The position numbers were made by a program, and so were the translations under genes. Under the pieces are notes generated by a model. That model had not been told where the DNA came from and searched no databases. It saw nothing but the letters and a program-made list of their open reading frames with translations. Positions 1 to 13,900 of a DNA stretch of 64,000 bases are shown here, piece by piece. Source of the stretch: Solanum dulcamara (taxonomy: Eukaryota > Streptophyta > Magnoliopsida > Solanales > Solanaceae); assembly GCF_947179165.1 (NCBI RefSeq), contig NC_077238.1:82737757-82801756 (forward strand). Reading direction: 5' to 3'. Positions within the stretch are counted from its first letter, which is position 1, and each line of letters starts with the position of its first letter.

Positions 1-1922
1 TACATTCATGTATATTTATATAATTTTTAAATACATTTATAATAACATTCATAACTTTAATTAATTGTTGTTTTTTCAGATAATATATTTTTTATTAAAA
101 ATTACATTTTATAAATACAATTTCTATTTATGAATATATTATAAGTTGAATTTATTTGTCTAATTCTTATGTTTATTTATATTTTGATTTCTCTTAAAAT
201 GTTCACTCCACTACTAAATTACATATTTTTAATTAAATAGTTTATTACTAATTTAAAAATTATATTTTATATATCAATTAAAATGTAGATAACTTTAAAA
301 TGTAGATAATTTTAATAACAAAATTTCTTTTACTTTAATAAACTTAAAATGAAAGTTTTATTTTTAAGCTAAACAAAATGAAAGTTTTATTATTAAGCTA
401 AATAAGAGGAAAATTTTATTTTTAAGTTAAATAAGATGGAAATTTTATTTAAAGCTAAATAATATGAAAATTTTATTTTTAAGTTAAATAAGATGAAAGT
501 TTAATTTTAAAAACACGTGGCACAATCATGAAAATACATAAATAAAAATATTTAAGTTAAATAAGATGAAAATTTTATTTTTAGGAATGAATAACTAAAG
601 CTTGCAAAGAAAATGTAAAAAAAAAAGTTAAATAAGATAAATGGTATTTTCGTAAACAAACAGCTTATTCTTAGAATTTATGCAATGAATATAACTTTGA
701 ATATGACCAACCAAACAAGCAATAAGAACTACTAACTTATCCCAACATAACTTATCCCAGCATAACTTGTATCCAAACTAAACGACCCCATAATCTCTAA
801 ATGATTCACTCTACTTTTTGTGGCACTAAACGGGATATGAATTCAACATTTTCTATGTTTTTCTTGTGTGACAATCAATGAATTGTTAGAGAAATAACTG
901 GACCACATTTTTATCAAAAATTTTATAGGACATCCTTAATGACCTAGGGATCTATACCTATAACCTCTACTATAAACTCTACAATATCTGCGACATTTTT
1001 TAACATTTAGGGGCTACGAAACACAAATTCAAAATTTTTCTCAATTTTTCGTGGTAGTATGTGAATTTTTGGGATATGACTGACCGACACTTTTATGCCA
1101 AAACCTTTATAGGTTCATCCTATGGAGATATGACTGATCGAAATTTTTGGCCAAAAATTTTACAGGTCCATCCTCAATAAACTAGGAAACTATACTTATA
1201 GTCTCTACAATATCCATGCCATTTTTTTTAGCATGCAAGTGCCATGAAATAGAAATTCAAGATTTTCATAATTTTTCGTCTGTGTTAGTAAATGAAATTT
1301 TTGGTGATATGACTGCCGAATACTTTTATGTCAATCTTAGATTTCGTTTAATAATTGTAGATAGAAAGTGGTACCTTGTATATGCCACACCGCAGCAACC
1401 ACATTCTCCTCCCTCTTTTGGGTCGAATTAACATAACTTGTTTGATTTAGCCTTCCGGCAAATACAAAGCAAACTCTTCCAAGACAATTGCTGAAAGATC
1501 AAAGATACTATACCAGATTTGTCAAATCCAAAATTACATAACTTGAGCTTAAGGGCTCCATAGAAGAGCCTTCATTGCTCAAGAAGAGAGACAAAAACAA
1601 GATGGAGGTACCAACATAGTTGAGAGGTTTGTCAACACTGTGCTAAGGTAAGCAAAGATAGTGTCCAAAATAAAAGGAGTGTTTTTGCATTAACTTAAGA
1701 ACATGGTGACTATTCAATACAAGGTTCCTGTACATACATACTATACATACATCCCAAACCTGAAAGTGAAAAGAACAGCCACAAAACTATGAACTTGTCT
1801 AAGAAGGATTAACACAAAGAAAGAGTCCTAGATTTTCTCAAAGACTGATGTAGTGAGGACGGGAGCTAAACAAAATATGTGCACATGAAACACGACAATT
1901 AACCGCGACTATACTCTACACT
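1..1922. other. AT-rich intergenic DNA and DCP2 3' flank
   Basis: No coding region is supported here. The first 700 bases are very AT-rich and hold a short tandem array (listed separately). Positions 705-795 look like one end of a TIR element (CCAAACAAGCAATAAG and repeated ACTTATCCCA-type words), but no partner end was found in the window. About 900-1340 contains several related words around GATATGACTG and TTTTATGCCAAAA, suggesting an old degenerate repeat. The last few hundred bases before 1923 should include the 3' UTR of DCP2. Confidence 0.6.
342..592. repeat. AT-rich tandem array, unit about 29 bp
   Basis: About six imperfect copies of a unit resembling AAGATGAAAATTTTATTTTT followed by AAGYTAAAT run head to tail from 342 to about 508. 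One more copy lies at 558-590, after a short interruption that contains a CACGTGGC word at 514. Copies differ by single substitutions and 1-3 base indels. Confidence 0.75.
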
Positions 1923-4900
1923 TCAAGAAGAGAAGCCAGCTTCCATTGCACGATATATTGAAGCAGTGTCAAATCGGAAATTTCTGAAGCTTTTGCCAGG
2001 ACCTGTGTTCGGGGGACGTGCATCAACTGCAGGTTTGTTCAATTGAATCTCAGTTAAAACTGAGCTGCTTCCGGTGGAACTATTTTTTGCATTCCACACA
2101 CTTAATCCTACATCAAAGAACTAAACCTTATTAGCCAATTGAATAAAATGTTAAGGTGTCCTAACATCAACATGTTAAATGAGAGTTAGTGTTAACACTC
2201 CCACTGGACAATTGTAATGCAGCCTCTCCATAGCAGGCTTGACTGACTTTTCTTTCTATAGCTAGTACACAGTATTGAAGGTAGGTAACTATCATCATGT
2301 ACACGGTATTGAAGGTAGGTAACTATCATCATTCTTCCCAACTTTTTTCTTCAGGGCAAAGTTGAAAGGAGAATATCAACTATTGTTTCAATCTGATTTG
2401 ACTTGGCGAGAGGTGCAAAAGAGGTTAGAAGTATCATTGAAGCACAACTGCCGCATCTTACCTGTACTTATTACATCTCAGGGGTCCCTAATGAAATCAT
2501 CTTCAAGATCTTTTTTTTATAAGGAAAATATACCTTGATCATACAAGACGCCTCACATGAAAAAACAACGAGGGCAGTGGAACATTCTCCTCTATCATCA
2601 AAACTGAATCTTATAAACTAGTTCTACCCCAGATCTCCTTTACCAATAAATAAAAGGCCAGAGGAGCTTGTGGCTGGTTTTGTGGAGAAGAAAATTGGAT
2701 CAGTAACGTAAAGTAGTTATCGGTTCTGTGATTGTTAAAGACCAAACAACCAAAAGGAGAAATTATGATCTCCCCCCCCCCCCCCCGGTCCCCTCTTTTC
2801 GTTGAGGGTGGATGTGGAAGGTGGAAAGATTCAGATAGATGCATGTAACCAAAGAGAATGGTCAAGGGACTGAAAGACAGGAGATTCACCTCCTTTATAT
2901 GGACCTAATTATTTATAATGTTTGAAATGTGTACTTATACCATCATCTTAATTACCTTACTGTCTCATAGATTGATGCAAAGAATAAAGTTTCCACTTTA
3001 TCGGAAACAATCTCTCTACCCCAAATGTAGAGGTGAGGACGTAAGGTCTAGATACAACCTACCCTCCCTAGACCCTCCCCCCCACACTTGTGGGATTACA
3101 TTGGGTATGCTGTTGTTGAAATGTTTACTTAGACCATCATCTTACTTACCTTCCTGTCTCATAGTTTGATGCAAAAAGTAAAATTTCCACCTGAGCTTGA
3201 AATTAGGATATACAAGTAATCTGGAGTAAAATATGACTACTGACTCAAATGGGAGAAAAATTAAATTGGCTGGCATCCTAGCCCAATCTACTTGGCTTTC
3301 ACGAAGTAAATTGGAACTTCACTAAGCTAGTTTCCAGCGGATAAGTGATCCAGTTCAAATAACAGTCAAGAATGAAATAAACGTGCTAGAAAAAAGTGTT
3401 AGCAAGTGCTGAGGAGAGGATTTGAGGCAATGAAGAGAGAAGAATTGCACCTCTTGAAGGTCTATCAAATCTAGGTGCTACAGGAGGCTGATGAGCTGAA
3501 ATCCAAGATCTCAAAGATCTGTGCCAAGTTAAGAATCATTAGAGAAGAAACAACGGCATCCGCCAGGTTTACAAGATAAGCATTTCACTCACGATAAAAA
3601 CGGAGAAACCATGTAGAGCTTGAGTCCAGTCATCCCACGAGATATGACATCGTTACTTGCTGGTTGAAGCTCATCCAGTCTTTGCCAGGCAATTTCCTGA
3701 ATTCAAAGTGCAAACCCACAAATGTTAGAACTCACAAAAGAAGCAGTGACATGTTTACATGCAATGGTGCACTCGTGTGTAGAGAATAATCATCAATATG
3801 AACGTAACAAATGGGAGAGCAAGCATGTGCATGTTACTATAATTGACTTTCAAAAGATTTTCTGCAGAAAGGCCTCAACCAAATGAAGAAGTGGTCATTC
3901 TAGATAGCATCCAAAGTATCGAGTTCATGCACAATCCATGAGAGCAAAGACAGTCCTAAGGATATCTTTAATAATTGAAATCAATGGGAACTCAGTTAAC
4001 CTCCACACACAAAACAAAAGGTTTTTAACACTTCATGTCCAAGTAAATAATGGCTTAAGAAACATCCAGCTCAAATGTATCAGCACAACACACCATACAG
4101 AATATAAATCTCATTCACAAAACCTTTCTACATGACATGATACTGAGAAACATGAAGTTCAATGGCAAGTAAAATTCCATAGAGATCTCCTGCTCTAAAT
4201 AGTTATACAAAGTAAGGTAGTAAGCTCAGAAATTATCTATTAACATGAGCTTCTAAAACCAAAACTACAACAACCCAGTGTAGTCCACAAGTGGGGTCTG
4301 GGGAAGGTAGGACGTACGCAAACCTTACTCCGACCTTTATGGGGCAGAAAGGTTGTTTCCGAAAGAAACTCGATTCAACAACAACATACCCAGTGAAATC
4401 CCACAAAGTGGGGCCTGAGGAAGGTAGTAATGAAAAGAAAAACGGCAATAAAGAAAACATGAAAACTAATAGGAAAGCAGTGCAGAGCATACACGCAAGG
4501 AACAATACTATCAGCAAAATAAATTGATCACCTAAACATAATAAACAACAGATAGTAACACACAACAAAAGAAAGAAACTACATGAATAAGGCTATACTA
4601 CGACAGACGCGGTGCTCCAAACTACCACCAAGCCTAATCCCATGGAAAAGCAAGACAATGCTCAACTACCTACTAACCTTCTACTCTAACCCTCAACCTC
4701 CATACCCTACCATCTAAGGTAATGTCCTCGATAAGATGAAGTTGTGTCATGTCCCTATCTAATCACCTCTCCCCAATCAGTGTTGTGAAAAAGCGCCGAA
4801 GCGCTCGCTTTAAGTGTGAAGCGAAGCGAGGCGAGGCTCTAGCGCTTCAATACCGTGAAGCGAAACGATTTCAGAAAAGCGTGCGCTTCATGGAAGAAGC

Positions 4901-7900
4901 GAGAAGCGCGCTTCATGTAGAAGCAAGAAAAAAGCTCTCTTATTTGGAAAAAGCGGGTAGTGAAGAAAATAATCTCAGTATTAAAAAATTTATAGAGAAA
5001 ATCATTCATATTTTTCCTCATAATTGTATATTAAGAAAAATTATAAAGTACTTAGTGCTATTGCCAGGAAGGTCTAAAAGCAAAAGCATGAATCACTTGT
5101 CTGCCACAAAGTCCAAAAGGTTACACTTAGAGGATTGATAATTAGGTATAGATTAATTTAATACTCTGCTCACTTCCATTTCATTTTTGTTTGAAACTAT
5201 TTTTTTTATTCAATCCATCTATAATATTAATATTTAATTAGTAAGCTAATCAAAATTACTTATAAGAATACTACTGATCTGCTCACTTTATATTACTTTT
5301 TCCATTTCATTTTTATTTGACACTATTTTTCTTATTAGTCCGTCCAGATATAATATTAACATTTTTATAATTTCTTAATTAAAAGCTTTTATTTCTACAC
5401 AAATACTATGATATGCTTACACTCACAGTTTCTAAAGGTTCGATTTGGTACTCTTTCCGTTTCAATTTGATTGTTTGGTTTTGACTTGATACAAAGTATT
5501 AAAAAAACACTTATGAACCTTGTGATCTTAAACTAAAGATATATTAATTATATTTACATATCTTTTAATCTTATAGTTTTAGGGGGAGTACTTTAAGGGG
5601 CAAGGAAAAAAGAGTAGCTACAGGTTCAAGTTCAAATAGAAGTAGAACTCTTGTTGATGAGTCCTCCGATGAAGAAGATGAGGACCAAGTAGAACCCTTG
5701 TTGATGGCACTTCAAGAGTTTGAGGATCTTGTTGAAGAATAGGATTTTGCTCTCTTTGTGATTTGGTTATGCATTTGCTTTATATGTTGTTACTTATGAG
5801 GATTATTGACTATCTATTTACTTTTTAATCTAAGTCTTTTGAGTTCTTGATTATTTATCTATGCATATTTTATATTTTTTATTTTTATACTAAATAGCAC
5901 TTTTTCTGAAAAAAGCATGCGCTTCGCTTCACGCTTCTCGCTTCTGTGAAGCGAGCCCCCATCGCTTTTTTCCGCTTCTCGCTTCTCAAAACACTGTCCC
6001 CAATACTTTTTCGGGCTACCTCAACCTCTCATCCTACCCACTATATCCAACCTTTTACACCTCCTCATTGGGGCATTTGCACATCTCCCCTTCCACGCTC
6101 AAACCATCTCAGCCTCCCTTCCCACATCTTGTCCACCACGAAGCAACTCCCACTTGTCTTGGATATTCTCATTCCTAATTCTGATAGACCTTTGACTCAC
6201 AAGAAAAATTCTCGAAGCAGGCTTGCAGTGAAGTAAGACCGTCAAATAGCAATACATAAATACATGATCTTAAAGTCAACAAAGGTAAGCAAAGCAAATG
6301 ACTACTGTCATTCTTAAAGAAAAATGTACTGATAGACCACCCAGTAATTCAAATTTAACAAGATTTTCATTTAGCAGGGACAGCATACTTCCATCTATTA
6401 AAAACAGTAGGAAAGGAATTTTATCCTTCACACAAGAAAGGGATTTTGATGCATGGCTTTGAATTTCATGGAAGTGTTTTTGCGATATTAACCTCCTTTG
6501 AAGCTTTTTCTTTTTTTCGAATCTGGTTACATTCTTTGAAGCTTTTAACGTTTGACAGAATATTTTCACTTACACTAATTTCTTTTTTGGTTTGTGGGGC
6601 AAATGATGTATCCTCTTTCACTCCCGCTATTATGTAAAGCCGCACTCTTTGCTGTCCAAAAGTCATTTCAAGGTATTGATCTTTCTGAAGAAGTTTCGAG
6701 ACATCAAATCCTGTTTCCTCCAAGACCTGCATCCAATACAAAGCATAATTTAGAAAGTTGAATCAAATTGAACATTGCAAAAAGATAAACCATGGATAGT
6801 AATTTACGTAAGATGAGAAAATGGAAAGAGAACCCAGAAAAAAAGAGAGGAACAAAATGTTGGGGCCAAGCTCCTCAGAGGATAATCTTATCAACTACAT
6901 ATAAACCCACCAAGATTTCACCATAGTCAAAGTCTTCCACTGAGAGCAGTCAGATCCAGTAGTAACTTACTAAATCAGAGAAGAGTAAGAACCTACACTC
7001 AACAATAAGTTTTCCCTCCTCTAATCCTAGATTAGTCCATCCATATGCTTTAAAAGGTTCATGCTCTTACTCATTGTATCCCTACTCCTTGACTACTTAA
7101 GAAATAAACTATTGTCAAGCATATGGATGGACTAATCTAGGATTAGAGGAGGGAAAACTTATTGTTGAGTGTAGGTTCTTACTCATTTTATCCCTACTCC
7201 TTGACTACTTAAGAAATAAACTATTGTCGACTTTGTCTTGACTCCTGGATAGCTTTAAACTAACTTCTGACAAATTGATCCATAAATAAATAAAGTCGTT
7301 AAGCTACTCAGCTATTACTGCTCTTTTCCCCTTTTGAATCACAAAGCTTGGTCCAAAAACAATGGAACAATACATGCTATGATATGACTATCAGGAGCAT
7401 TGCCCAATCTTCAGTTATCGCTCCTCCTTTCCACCATGACATAACATAACCACCATGGACCTTTACATACGATCCATTACTCATGTAGAACAGATATTGA
7501 ACTTTCTTTATGGACTGGTCAAACCAGCTTTCTCCACCAGTACAGAATATCTTCCATCTCTTTTTTGTACAGAAGAGTCAAATACAACAAGTCATAACAA
7601 CTATGCCTTAATACCAAGAAGTTGGGACGGGCAATAAGAACCTCAATGTCCTTAACAACATATTCGAACTTAAAAAATTAGTTTTCTGGAACTAGAAGCT
7701 TTCTACTGTTAACAACAACATAATTGGGGTATGGGGAGCAGCGTTATCAAAGGCGAAAAGCACAAAAAAGCTCCAAGGTCCATTGGGGTTTTAAGCGCAA
7801 AGTGCAAATAAAGTGAGGGCTTCAATGGAAAAAGGTGCAAAGGGAGAAAAAAGTATATATATATGTTTAGTCCAAGACTAATAATTATAACCATAGATGA

Positions 7901-10900
7901 CAAATTTACAAACAAAGAAATTGGAAAAAGATTAAGATAAAGTGAAATATCAATTCTTTAGTGTCACCTCTTCAGAAGAGGCTAATTGGCAAGGGAAAAT
8001 ATGCCTTAGAACCTTGATGACGACACTGAAACGCACATAAAGCGAAGCGAAGTTTTCTACATATTAGACCATGTTAAATTATTGAGAGAGGCAAGTTTTC
8101 TACATATTAGACCATGTTAAATTATTGATTTTTTGACAACACTAAACCAATCTTGGCAAAATATTTCTTGTTGCTATCCATCATCCTCCCGTCTCTAGAG
8201 CAAATCTAACTAGCTATTAATTTCCCCTATCATGGAAATTTCTTCGAAAAACTAAATTCCATTTAATTGGTTCCATTGTACTTTATTTTTCGCTAGGCTT
8301 GCATGAATTTCAAGAGATTGTAGGTCTTTTAAGAGTCAACACAATTTCTTTCCATGTGATTTTAGGTCCATCTCGTCTCCTATGGAAACCTTCACTCATC
8401 ATAGCTGCACACCTACAGAATGTTTCATATGAAAGATTTGGAGGTCAATATAGGACATAATCAAACTATCACAAGTGATCTCTTATATTTTATTTTATTT
8501 TTGATAATTATGGTGACATGGCAACTTGTAAGTGACGTCTCATTTTATCATTTTATATGCACAACTTGCACCTTTTGCCAAATGTTATCATTTTTTATCT
8601 TTTCTAATTTGCATGATCACACATTGCCGGTACCAAGCCCGTATAATGGGGGTTGTGGAGTTGTGGTGACCACCAGCGTAAAATTTGTCAATTCACGATG
8701 AATCATCATAATAGAAAGATCGAAAGATCATTTGCACGTGCCCATCTAGACATGTGTTAAATCGGCACCGAATGTTAATGAAAAATGTGCAAGGGGTTGC
8801 ATCACATTATTGTCTGGACGTAAGGACGTAGGAGCAAGGGTTCCAGCATCGTGGTCGAGTATGTGTAAAAGTGTATGTACGCCACATCAGTGCCCAGATG
8901 TTGTGCAGAACATGAAAGGGTTCCCACATTAGGGATAGGTGTGAGTTAGAAGCTAATTCCACCACAACAGTGCTCGATGTGGTGCAAAATAAGAAAGGAT
9001 TTTGTCATCATTGATGGATGATGGTTAAAAAGATATTCCAAAAGATTCGTATTTGAGTAGGTACCTGGAACATAGATACTTTGACGGGAAACCCGATAGA
9101 AACAGTGGATACCCTAAAAAAAGGGGAGTTGTTATGACTTGCCTACAAAAAACTAAATGGAAAGGACAAATGGCTAGAGAGATAAGTAACAATAGATTAT
9201 AAATCATTGTATTGTAGGATAGACAAAAAAATGGAATTATTGTAGAAACAAGACTTATAGATAAAATTTTAAAAATGAATTGAGTTGGAATAGTATTATT
9301 GCATTAAGGCTAGTATGAGGGATGGAGACAATCAATGTTATAAGTGCCTATGCTCCGCAAATAGAATAAGATATAGACGCTAAAGCTAAATTTTGGGAGG
9401 ATATGGACACCTTGGTTCAAGGGATACTAGGTAAAGATAGTGGAAGTTTTGAACAAGTACACGGGAGTTATTAGTTAAGGTACTAAGAATGACGAAGGGA
9501 AGACTATCTTAGAATTCTCTTTAGCTTATGACTTAGTGGTAGCTAACACTTACTCCCTCTGTCCCAATTTATATGACTTACTTTCCTTTTTAGTCAGTCC
9601 CAAAAAGAATGACACATTTCTATATTTAGTAACAATTGAACTTTAAAATGCTCATTTTACCCTTAATGAAATGATTTCTAGACACACAAATATCTGACTC
9701 ATTTTAGACAACAAGTTTCAAAAATCTTTCTTTCTTAAACTCCGTGCTAAGTCAAACTAATTCATATAAATTGGGACAGAGGAAGTAATTTAAAAGGAGA
9801 GATTTCTTTTTGACAAGGTAAAATCATTATTAATAAAAGTACCAAAAAGGTATATAGAAGTACAACAAAATCAGACAATCCCTACAACAAATCAGATGTA
9901 TATTCCTAAGTGAGTCCAAGAAATCCATATACTGATCCATATTCTCTATTAAGCTTTTCTTACACCAAAAGAACATATTTCTGAAGACAAAGATTCATGA
10001 CTTAAGGGATATGATTCTTTCTATAATCAAAACAAACACTTTTCTTTTCTTTCCAAATAGTCTAGAAGAAGCACAAAGAGATGGTCCTCCGGATCTAGTT
10101 CTGAGATATTGGTATCTTCTGCTCATTCCAGCTCTCAAGTAAACTCTTAACATCTAAAGGCATTAGCAAAACAACACCACACAAATTCAGGATAGTCTCT
10201 CGGCATTTTTGTTGCTCGGACTCTTTAAAAATGGCGATGGATGCATGTCGGATTCTCCAAAGGTAGTGCATTTTTAAGAATCCAACATGGGTGCGGCATC
10301 AATTTTAGAGAGTCCGAGCAACATAGCACAGCATTGCTTGGCAAATTTACAATGAACAAAAAGATGAGTGACTGACTCCAAATTCTCTCAGTAAAGATAA
10401 CATAAGTTGCTCAAATTAAAACCTTCTTCTTTTCTGATGATCTTGAGTTAAGCATGATTCTCTATAGTTGAATTGCAACAACTATTAGGGTATCAAGCTG
10501 CCAAGTCACACTATAAAGTCTGGGAGAAGGTGGTGGAGATAAGGGTGTCAATAAGAAGAAGCATTTGCTTAATGAATTAGCTGAGCTGGACCAAATTCAA
10601 CAGGATAGAGAACTCAATAAAGATGAAATATTAATTAGGGCAACTGTGTTGGTAGAATTGGAGGAACTCGCCAAAAATGAAAGGCAAATTGGAGACAAAA
10701 ATCCAAAGTATTGTGGCTTCAACAAGGAGATAAGAACACAAGGTTTTTTCAAAGAATGGCAACAGCCCACAAGAGGTACAATTCCATTCATAGGCTGGTT
10801 GTAGGAGGAGAAGAGGTCACACAAGTTGTTGAAATCAAAAGAGTCAGTGGTGGAGTTCTATGAAAAACTCTACTCTGAGTCAAAGGACCGGAGGCCATTT

Positions 10901-13900
10901 TTTGAATATTCAAACTGTCCTAAGATCAATGAAGATTAAAAAGAGTGGTTGCAGAGACCTTTCTTAGAGGTGGAAGTTTGCAAAATCATTAGCTCATGTT
11001 GACACTGACAAGGCACCTGGACCTAATGGTTTTTCCATAATGGAATTTTTAAGGAGTGATGGGAAGTGTTGAAGGTAGATGTAATGTTGACAATTCACAA
11101 TTTTCATCATAATGAAATTTTTGAGAAGTCATTCAACGCTACTTTTATTGCATTAATATGGTGCAGAGGAATTTAAGGACTTTTGGCCTATTAGTCTTAT
11201 TGGGGAAATGGGAACACATAAAATCTTCTCCAAGCTTATTACAGAAAGATTGAAAGCAATTATTAGCAAGTAGGTTGATGTACATCAAATGGCCTTTTTA
11301 AAAGGGATACAGATCCTAGATATTGTGTTGTTGGCTAATGAGTTGGTGAATTCTAGAGTGAAAATGGAAAACCAAGGAATTTATGCAAGTTGGACATTGA
11401 AAAACCATATGATCATGTCAATTGGAACTTTCTCTTGAAATTCTCAAAGACATAGGTTTTGGAAGCAAATGCTAAATTGTATTAAATTTTGCATTTCTAA
11501 TATAAAATTCTCCGAAAGGGAGCCTTGGAGCAACTTAATTTTGTCCGCGTGACCAATAGGTCATGGGTTCGAACTGCGGAAGAAGATAATAATGCTTGCA
11601 TTAGGATAGGTTGTCTACATCACACCCCTTGGGGTGCGGCCCTTCTCTAGACCCCACTAACACAGGATGCTTTGTGCACTGGACTACCCTTTTTCTACCC
11701 TAATGTAAAATTCTCTGTGTTAATGGAAGTCCTGAAGGCTTTTTTCAATCCAAAGGGGTCTTAGGCAGAGTGATCCACTGTCGCCGTTCCTTTTTTTGCT
11801 AGCCATGGAAGGTCTTAACCACATGTTTAGGATAGCCAAATCAAATTATTGGATCAAGGGCTTTGATACTCAAGTAGTTAATGGTGATGGTCTAGAAATC
11901 TATCACTTATTTTATGCCGACGATTCTCTAGTCTTTTGTGATGCTGAAGTGGGGTAGATCAGACAGCTTAGGGCAATTCTAACTATCTTTGCGGCTCTAT
12001 CTGGTCTTCATGTTAACTGGAACAAGAGTTCCATTTTTCCATGCCCTCCCTACTTATATGATGGCAATTTTTCCTATCTCCAAGGGGGTGGAGAAAAAGA
12101 TTTATAAATTAAAAAGAGATGAGTTTTTTTAAGCCTATGGTAATAAAATGAATAAGGGCTTTAATCTGGTAAAGTGGGAAATTCTCATTTGAAATTAAAA
12201 AACAGGGTGGCCTGGGAATCAAGAAGCTAAGTTCACATAAAAGGAGTTTGCTACAAAAATGGTTATGAAGATTCAACTTAGAAGAAATGGCACTATGGAG
12301 AAACTTTATTATTCAGAAATATAGGTTAGAGAGCCAGTGGATCACAAAAGAAGTCAATAGTCCATTAAATTGTTGTGCATGTATGGAATAAGGAATCAGT
12401 GGCAGGATTTTCAAGAAAATGTGAAGATCATGCTGGGAAATGGTAGAAAGACATCCTTTTGGTTAGATCATTGGTGGGTGATGGCAGCCTCTAATCCACA
12501 TACAGGAGTTATAATCAAGGTGGCTTTTGGAATGGAAATTGGCCTTGGATACATACTTGGAATACCAAAATACCAGCTGAGGAATCCTGTTTTGTTTGGC
12601 TGGTGACACGGAAAGCTTGCTTAACTCAAGAAAATTTACAGAGAAGATGTATCCAGATTTATTCAAGATGTATGCATTGTGGTCAAAATGGTGAAAACAT
12701 TGATCACTTATTCATGCTTTGTAGTACTACTACAAATTTGTGGCACATGTTCTTGTGTAGTTTGGACATAAATTAGGCTATGTCCAATTCTACTAAGGAG
12801 TTGCTAAGCTGATGAAAGAATGTGGGTGAAAAGAATGCTATGGAGGATTGGTGGGATCATCCCAGCTTGTATCTGGTGAAGAATATGAAGGAAAGAAATA
12901 CCAAAATTAGGATGAATTGTCTGAGTCTTTTTTACTTTTGGTGTAAACAGAACATGTGGGGGAAAGTAGGAGACTTGATAGATTTAATTGGCAATGAGTA
13001 AGTGCATAGTTTTTTGGATGGGGTATCCTTCCGATTGAGGGAGAGTTTATAAGGAAGGCCTTCACTGCCCTTCGGAAAAAAAAAAGAGTGCTAGGGAAGA
13101 GAGGAAGTTGCAGAACTGCTTCTTAACAAAGTAGGGCGAGTGAGTCTTGTCTCCTTTCACTTTGACGTACTCGGAGGTCCCAAGAGTACATGCCAGACGA
13201 AACGTCGGTGGCTCCCATACGGGGGATTGTCGGGTTCTTATGGGTGCATAAACTAGAAATTGGTTGGAATTGGACTTTAAGGCAGCCTCATAGGAGACAT
13301 TGGGTGTAGCGAGCCTTCAAAGGTGGAGAAGTAAAAACCAAGTTTCGATTCAAATTAGGGAAATGATGAGCTTTATCCACTTCAATTCTATAAGGTATTA
13401 TCATATATATCTTTTTGTAAGGTTTTCTAAATTTAGTATACTCCTTGTATACAGGTTCGCTCCTCTTTTATGGACATTATTACTCTATCAACGAAAAGAG
13501 TAAATTATCCAAATAAATGTCTCCTGCAATTAAAGAACTGAAAAACATTTTACACTTCCACAACCATTTTCATGAGATCTTCAATGTCAATTGGAGAACT
13601 ATATAGTAAAGAGAATTGCATACTTCTCTAACTGCACACGAGTGGTCCTCTTCATCCTTGTTCTTTTTCCCACGAGGAAAACTCCAACTTGAACCCTTCC
13701 ATCCCTTTACTAGCAAGCACTGCAGTTGACATAAATAAATAAATAATCAATGAGATCTAATGTCTTTAAGAAAGAGCCATAAAAGACTACAAGGATATGC
13801 ACCTATTTAATTTCGTAGATAGCACTACACATATGCTTAAATTGAGGAAATCACAGGAACAAATAGAAAGAGAGAGAAAAGACTCTAGTTAAATGAATGG

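Noticed and set aside
4749..5138. Open frame of 129 codons rich in Arg, Lys and Glu
   Set aside because: Its first half is the AAGCG-dense hAT terminus, which begins inside the frame at 4778; no independent protein evidence.
12370..12606. 78-codon frame as a separate gene
   Set aside because: Part of the decayed LINE ([13 protein letters not shown] region); not a host gene.
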